Assembly: GCA_038131165.1 (NCBI GenBank)
Contig: JAYPOZ010000056.1
Coordinates: forward strand, 1-28,457
Origin: UBA6544 sp038131165
GTDB lineage: Bacteria > Pseudomonadota > Alphaproteobacteria > UBA8366
DNA length: 28,457 bases
Direction of reading: 5' to 3'
Shown here: positions 24,083 through 28,457 of the stretch, piece after piece
Numbering within the stretch: position 1 is the stretch's first letter
How the letters are laid out: each line of letters opens with the position of its first letter
Made by a program: the position numbers and the translations under genes
Notes under the pieces: model-generated
Told to the model about the DNA's origin: nothing
The model's input: only the letters and a program-made list of their open reading frames with translations
Databases searched by the model: none

Positions 24083-26154
24083 GGCGCAACGCCTTCCAGG
24101 AAATTGACGAAGCTGGCGATGCAGACTTCGTCCTCCAGCACAGTCCCCGATCGCGCGTCAATACGCCTCGAAATCTCATCTCTGTACGGTTTGTCTGTGC
24201 CCAAGCGTACCGCAATGTCGACATATTCTGACGATGTCGCCGCGACACAATCGTCAAAGCCCATATGCCGGTAATGCGCCAAAGTTCCCCGTCCGCGAAG
24301 CCAACGTCCTGGCAGCGTCACGACCGGCACGCCCATAGCAAACGTCTGGTAGTTGGTATTGCCACCGCCAAACGGCCAAGTATCCAAGACCACATCGGCA
24401 GTCGCAATCACCGCAACGAACGCGTCCAGTGAACGTTGTGGCAAGACAACGACCCGTGCCATCTCCTCGCCGAATACAGGAGCCCAGCGGCTTAACAAAA
24501 GACGCGTCCAATTCGGATCGCGCGCCTCGAAGATAACCAGCCTGCCCGCCGGGTCGCGTCGCAGGATCGCGGCAAGCGGGGCATCCATATCGGGGTGAAA
24601 CTTAATCAGGTTCTGCGGGCAAAGATAGAACGTACTTGCCGCCGGAACGCCGAGCGCTTCCCGATCGGGCAATCGTTCCGGCTTCGGCATTCTAGGATAC
24701 CAGCTTTGAACCCCAGCAAGCCGAACCAATTGCTCGGAATAGCTTTCCTGGCCATTCTCGGGCTCGGCCAAATCGTTGCTGAGATAATAGTCGATGGTGT
24801 CGATACCAGTGGTGTCGGGATGCCCCCAGATCACACATTGAACCGGTGCCAACCGCGCGAACGCGAGAAAATAACTGACATGCTCCATGCCGATATCCGC
24901 ATAGAGCAAGATATCGAACGCCTGCTCGGCAATTCCCTCCCGCGCCCGCCGAAGGTCCTGCGGCACGGCAACAACATTATCGACCGCTTTGCGGATATTC
25001 GTCGAGAGGCTCCGCTCTTCTCCGGCATAAGTGATCGCGGAGACCTCAAATCGATCGCGCGGGACACCTGCCAGCAAACCAAAAAGCATCCATGCGACGG
25101 CATGCTCGCCGAAATATTTGGACACGACGCCCAGTCTGATCTTCCGGTCGCGTAGCACCACCGGTGCGCGGCAATGCGGTGCTACCCAACTAAGGTCTGG
25201 AAAAGATTGACGATAAAACCGCGCCAGGGTCTCAATAAGTTCCCGGTCGTTCTCGCCATGATAGGCGAGGTAGAAATTCATCGCAGGCGCCTGCATCGGC
25301 CCTCCGGCAATAGCGCCGCCCTCCTCCAGCAAGCGGGTGAATTGCGCCCCGAAACGACTCCTCCAAAGTTCGATCTCGCTAGTCGACTGTGGGATTACAG
25401 GCATCAGTCCAGCCCTGGCCACGCGGAACCTTTTATCGACGCGAATTTCTAGCGCACGCTCCAAGGCGGTATCGGCCGCCTCTGTTTTTCCTTGTTCAGC
25501 GAGCGCCATTGCCCGGTTGAAATGCGCTTCTGCATAGTCTGGCGCCAAGGCTATGGCCGCATCGAATGCCGCAATCGCCAAATCGCGGCGCTCAGACAAC
25601 CGCAAGGCGTTGCCGAGCCCATTGCGAGCCGCGGCGAGTTGCGGTGCGATTCGGATTGCCTCACGATAAGCGTCTATGGCCTCGTCCAACCTTCCGAGTC
25701 CTCGCAGGACGTTGCCCTTATTCGAAAATGCGAGCGCAGCTGCCGGGTTCAGGGCAATCGCCTTCTCCAGCAACGCGTCGGCATCACCCAACCGGCCCTG
25801 ACGCTCCCGGACAAGGGCCAGATTGTTGTAGGCGTCGGCGTGCAGCGGGTCAGCCGACACCGCTTCCTCCAGCAGACGCGACGCCTTGTCTATCATGTTC
25901 AAAGCAAGCGCGACGTTTCCAGCATTGGTTAGGAAGACCGCTTCGCCAGGCTGGCTCTGGACAGCGCGTTCGATCCATTCCAGTGCTTCTTCAAGCCGGC
26001 CTTGGGCATGAAAACATAAGCCCATTAAATGGAAACCGTCGGCGTTATTCGGCTCCTTGCGCAACAGGTCACGCAGAACCTTTTCAGCCCCGATGAAATC
26101 GCCTGAATGTTGAAGCTGGAGCGCATCTTCCAGCAAATAGAGCCCGTCCGACAT
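24079..26154 (-). CDS. TPR protein with GT41-like glycosyltransferase domain
   Basis: The 691-residue product has about seven TPR units over residues 5-245 (for example ADAYNNLALVRERQGRLGDA and AFSNKGNVLRGLGRLDEAID). The GT41-like domain spans about 325-685: LGVVSKYFGEHAVAWMLFGL with active-site-type His351, QCVIWGHPDTTGIDTIDYYL, QNLIKFHPDMDAPL with Lys518, and DTWPFGGGNTNYQTFAMGVP. It is the first gene of a leftward pair; its TGA overlaps the next GTG. It resembles its neighbour at 21902-24082 along the whole length, suggesting tandem duplication. It is expected to be a cytoplasmic protein glycosyltransferase. No clear promoter was found in the 101 bp separating it from the divergent kinase gene. 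Confidence 0.88.
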   Translation of the reverse strand: MSDGLYLLEDALQLQHSGDFIGAEKVLRDLLRKEPNNADGFHLMGLCFHAQGRLEEALEWIERAVQSQPGEAVFLTNAGNVALALNMIDKASRLLEEAVSADPLHADAYNNLALVRERQGRLGDADALLEKAIALNPAAALAFSNKGNVLRGLGRLDEAIDAYREAIRIAPQLAAARNGLGNALRLSERRDLAIAAFDAAIALAPDYAEAHFNRAMALAEQGKTEAADTALERALEIRVDKRFRVARAGLMPVIPQSTSEIELWRSRFGAQFTRLLEEGGAIAGGPMQAPAMNFYLAYHGENDRELIETLARFYRQSFPDLSWVAPHCRAPVVLRDRKIRLGVVSKYFGEHAVAWMLFGLLAGVPRDRFEVSAITYAGEERSLSTNIRKAVDNVVAVPQDLRRAREGIAEQAFDILLYADIGMEHVSYFLAFARLAPVQCVIWGHPDTTGIDTIDYYLSNDLAEPENGQESYSEQLVRLAGVQSWYPRMPKPERLPDREALGVPAASTFYLCPQNLIKFHPDMDAPLAAILRRDPAGRLVIFEARDPNWTRLLLSRWAPVFGEEMARVVVLPQRSLDAFVAVIATADVVLDTWPFGGGNTNYQTFAMGVPVVTLPGRWLRGRGTLAHYRHMGFDDCVAATSSEYVDIAVRLGTDKPYRDEISRRIDARSGTVLEDEVCIASFVNFLEGVAP

Positions 26155-26255
26155 ATGCGCCAGTTTAGTTCAATTTCCAGAAATACGTATCTAATTCATC
26201 CGCGCGGGTCCATTCGCCCTCGCGTTAACCATTTGTTGGGTTTTCGCACCTAAGA

Positions 26256-27422
26256 TTGCACCTGAAAAGATGTGATTTCGGAGTAAGTACCATTATCCGA
26301 CCGGCCGGACACAATGATGGGGCAATTTCAGGGGACGGATATACGTCACCTGCGCTAGCGAACGCGAGCCGCTCCGACCCCATAATTCTCAGTCCTGCCG
26401 TACTCCGCAGTGCTCTCGACTTGAGTTCGGACTTCGTCTTTCTCCTCGACGAGGACGGTCGAATTAGTTACGCCAACCAAGCGGCTATAAAGGCATTTTT
26501 GCCTCGAACTCCAAACCCCATAGGCAAGGATTTTTACTTAATCGACAAGGCATTCACCTATCCCATGCCAAATAAGTCCGCTGCGGAACTTGACGGCCGA
26601 AACGAGCGCCGAGTTTGGATCACATCTTGGGGAGACTCCGTTCCCGTCGAATGCCAATTCAGGCGAGAATTCTTAGAAGGCCGAAGTTCGATCCTGATCG
26701 TGGCGAAGCGCAGTCAGTCGCCCAACCACTCAGAATACCGGTTCTCCAGAAATAACAGCCAGCTCGAAAAAGTGTTCGAAGATGCCGGGATCGGCATGGT
26801 TTTACTGCAACCGGACGCAACTATCAGACAGGTTAATCATTCGTTCGCGGCTATGCTGGGATACCGCGCGCGGGAATGCGAAGGTCACAATCTGCTGGAT
26901 TTCCTGCATCCAGCAGATCGCGAACTCGTCTGTTCGGTCCTAGCGGGCTGGAGCCCGGACGAAAGATTCGTAGCGCAAATCGAAGCGCGATACATTGGCG
27001 CCGACCAACGCTCCGTTTGGACATTGGTGACCATTTCCGTGATTTCGACTTCTGCAAAAGAGGCGCCGCTTGCAGTCGCCCAGATTCAAGACATCACCGA
27101 CCAACAATTGACGGTACAAGCCCTTCGGCTCAGTCAAGAGCGCTTTCGGGACTTCGCCAGTGCCGCGTCGGATTGGATGTGGGAGATGGGCCCGGAACTC
27201 AAATTTTCCTATTTTTCGAGACGGCTAGCCGAATTGACCGGTATTTCATCGCTGAAACTATTGGGCCGCGAACTCGCAGAAACGGATATATCCGATACGG
27301 CGGACCCGGCCGAATTTGAAGCCTTGATGAGCGATCTTGCAGCTCGCAGACCATTTCGGAACTTTACCTATCGTCGGACTAATATCGAAGGCAGGGAAGT
27401 TTGGCTCTCCGTGAGTGGTTAA
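26256..27422 (+). CDS. PAS-domain sensor protein, N-terminal part of an interrupted histidine kinase
   Basis: The 388-codon reading frame has three PAS-like domains: about 48-150 (SDFVFLLDEDGRISYANQAA), about 165-285 (GIGMVLLQPDATIRQVNHSF with VAQIQDITDQQ at its end) and about 290-388 (SDWMWEMGPELKFSYFSRRL). No membrane segment is seen, so it would sense in the cytoplasm. The frame stops at TAA 27420-27422 in the middle of the last PAS core strand (REVWLSVSG), and the same frame then continues as the expected PAS end and kinase core, so the product looks truncated. The start is uncertain: TTG 26256 is the only start-like codon near the frame opening and no good ribosome site is evident. It is divergent from the GT41-like genes. 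Confidence 0.7.
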   Translation: MHLKRCDFGVSTIIRPAGHNDGAISGDGYTSPALANASRSDPIILSPAVLRSALDLSSDFVFLLDEDGRISYANQAAIKAFLPRTPNPIGKDFYLIDKAFTYPMPNKSAAELDGRNERRVWITSWGDSVPVECQFRREFLEGRSSILIVAKRSQSPNHSEYRFSRNNSQLEKVFEDAGIGMVLLQPDATIRQVNHSFAAMLGYRARECEGHNLLDFLHPADRELVCSVLAGWSPDERFVAQIEARYIGADQRSVWTLVTISVISTSAKEAPLAVAQIQDITDQQLTVQALRLSQERFRDFASAASDWMWEMGPELKFSYFSRRLAELTGISSLKLLGRELAETDISDTADPAEFEALMSDLAARRPFRNFTYRRTNIEGREVWLSVSG

Positions 27423-27527
27423 CCCATATTCTCAGAGGACGGTATCTTTCAAGGTTATCGCGGCACCGGGGCCGACATCACCGAAAGAGTCCGAACCGAA
27501 AAAGCTCTGCGACACAGCGAAGAGCGA

Positions 27528-28457
27528 ATGCGGCGGTCCGTGATCGATGCCCCGATTCCCGCCATGATTCATGCGGAAGACGGCGAAATACTAACCCTCA
27601 GCGCCATGTGGTCGGAGGTTTCCGGATACGGTACAGACGAATTGGCAACAACCCGCGACTGGATTGCTCGGGCCTACCCCGACGAAGAACGGAAGAAGGC
27701 AGAGAACTGGCTGCATTCGCTCTATGATATCGACAAGAGAACCGCCAACGGGGTTGGTCCCATTCAAACGAAATTTGGGGGCACTCGCTATTGGGACTTC
27801 CAATCGAGCCCGCTTGGGCGTCTCTCCGACGGTCGGCGATATGTGATCAGCATGGCGGTCGACGTGACCGAACAACTGCGGGCACAAGAGCAGTTGCGCA
27901 TCCTCTCGAGCGCGACCGACCAAAGCAAATCGGCAATTGCCATTGCCGACCACCCCGGAATCATTCAATATGTAAATCGGCAATACACTGTTATGACGGG
28001 ATACGAACTTTCCGAATCGAAAGGCCATAGCTTGGAGACACTCATTGCCTGCAGTGACGAGATGACTTTGGAGCACATCCGCGACGCTCTTTCTAAATCC
28101 GATCATTGGGAAGGCAGCGCGCTGAAGCTCCGTAAGAACGGCGAAAAATACTGGGAAAGCATTTCCATATTCGACATTCGTGATGAAGCGGGAAACACCT
28201 CCCACTACGCAGTTATCATGGACGATATCACAGACAAAAAGCGGACTGAATTCGAACTGCAAACCGCTATCGAGCGTACGGAAGTAGCCAATCGGGCCAA
28301 ATCCGATTTCCTGGCCAATATGAGCCACGAACTCCGCACCCCGATGAATGCGATTATTGGTTTCTCGGAAGCCATGACGAGCGAGATGTTCGGCCCGCTT
28401 GGATCAGAGCGCTATCGAGGCTATATCGGCGACATTCGGGCCAGCGCACATCACCTC
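27528..28457 (+). CDS. PAS-histidine kinase, C-terminal continuation of the interrupted gene (runs off the window)
   Basis: The same frame as the preceding PAS gene stays open from 27423 to the window end. The piece just after the stop (PIFSEDGIFQGYRGTGADIT) completes the broken PAS domain. Two more PAS units follow (about 27531-27885 and 27900-28235), then the HisKA dimerisation domain with FLANMSHELRTPMNAIIGFS; the phospho-acceptor His is codon 28326-28328. ATG 27528, preceded by GAAGAG, is the first possible restart. The ATPase domain lies beyond the window. Either this is the rest of a pseudogene, a separately translated kinase half, or the upstream stop is a sequence error. Position beside a glycosylation/flagellar island gives no firm hint of its partner. 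Confidence 0.65.
   Translation, partial: MRRSVIDAPIPAMIHAEDGEILTLSAMWSEVSGYGTDELATTRDWIARAYPDEERKKAENWLHSLYDIDKRTANGVGPIQTKFGGTRYWDFQSSPLGRLSDGRRYVISMAVDVTEQLRAQEQLRILSSATDQSKSAIAIADHPGIIQYVNRQYTVMTGYELSESKGHSLETLIACSDEMTLEHIRDALSKSDHWEGSALKLRKNGEKYWESISIFDIRDEAGNTSHYAVIMDDITDKKRTEFELQTAIERTEVANRAKSDFLANMSHELRTPMNAIIGFSEAMTSEMFGPLGSERYRGYIGDIRASAHHL

Noticed and set aside
27401..27727. 108-residue open frame across the kinase stop codon
   Set aside because: It is out of frame with the PAS/kinase coding sequence and Arg-rich; not a frameshift continuation, because homology resumes in the original frame.
1..28457. CRISPR arrays, tRNA/rRNA genes, insertion sequences or phage genes
   Set aside because: I looked for spaced direct repeats, cloverleaf-type stretches and transposase motifs and saw none; the palindromes present are terminators or isolated hairpins.

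Overview
The window is a flagellar locus from an alphaproteobacterium. The signs are the gene set (flaF, flbT, fliX and a rod-binding protein without a muramidase domain), short flagellins of about 275 residues, a DksA with only one zinc-finger cysteine, and sigma-54 (-24/-12) sites in front of flagellar units. Base composition looks moderately GC-rich. The layout resembles Rhodospirillales-like or Caulobacter-like lineages, but I cannot name a genus from sequence alone.

Region 1 (1-4.9 kb): the 5' part of fliM and all of fliL run leftward. Divergent from them, flgF-flgG-flgA-flgH run rightward from a sigma-54 site and end at a strong bidirectional terminator. Region 2 (4.9-6.1 kb): dksA and the assembly regulator fliX run leftward, dksA with its own sigma-70-like promoter. 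Region 3 (6.1-11.2 kb): flgI, flgJ-type rod-binding protein, a flgN-like chaperone, flgK and flgL form a tight rightward operon from a second sigma-54 site. Region 4 (11.3-15.0 kb): two translationally coupled genes each join a TPR array to a glycosyltransferase domain, one GT9-like and one GT41/O-GlcNAc-transferase-like.

Region 5 (15.1-18.1 kb), leftward: flaF and flbT, then two paralogous flagellin genes, each with its own strong sigma-54 site and a roughly 95-100 nt leader. Region 6 (18.2-26.2 kb): a DegT-family sugar aminotransferase and three more TPR-glycosyltransferases run leftward, with a WbqC-family gene in the opposite direction among them. Region 7 (26.3 kb to the end): a multi-PAS histidine kinase whose reading frame is broken by one in-frame TAA.

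Taken together, fliL/M, flgFGAH and flgIJNKL supply motor, rod, L/P-ring and hook-junction parts. FliX and sigma-54 sites suggest checkpoint-controlled late expression, FlaF/FlbT would control flagellin output after transcription, and the flanking TPR-glycosyltransferase, aminotransferase and WbqC genes probably form a flagellin glycosylation island. The most unusual points are a very AT-rich tract inside the active-site region of one GT41 gene, an Asn replacing the conserved active-site His in another GT41-like protein, the interrupted kinase, a 70-nt identical block in otherwise diverged flagellin genes, and a very long hairpin downstream of one flagellin gene.
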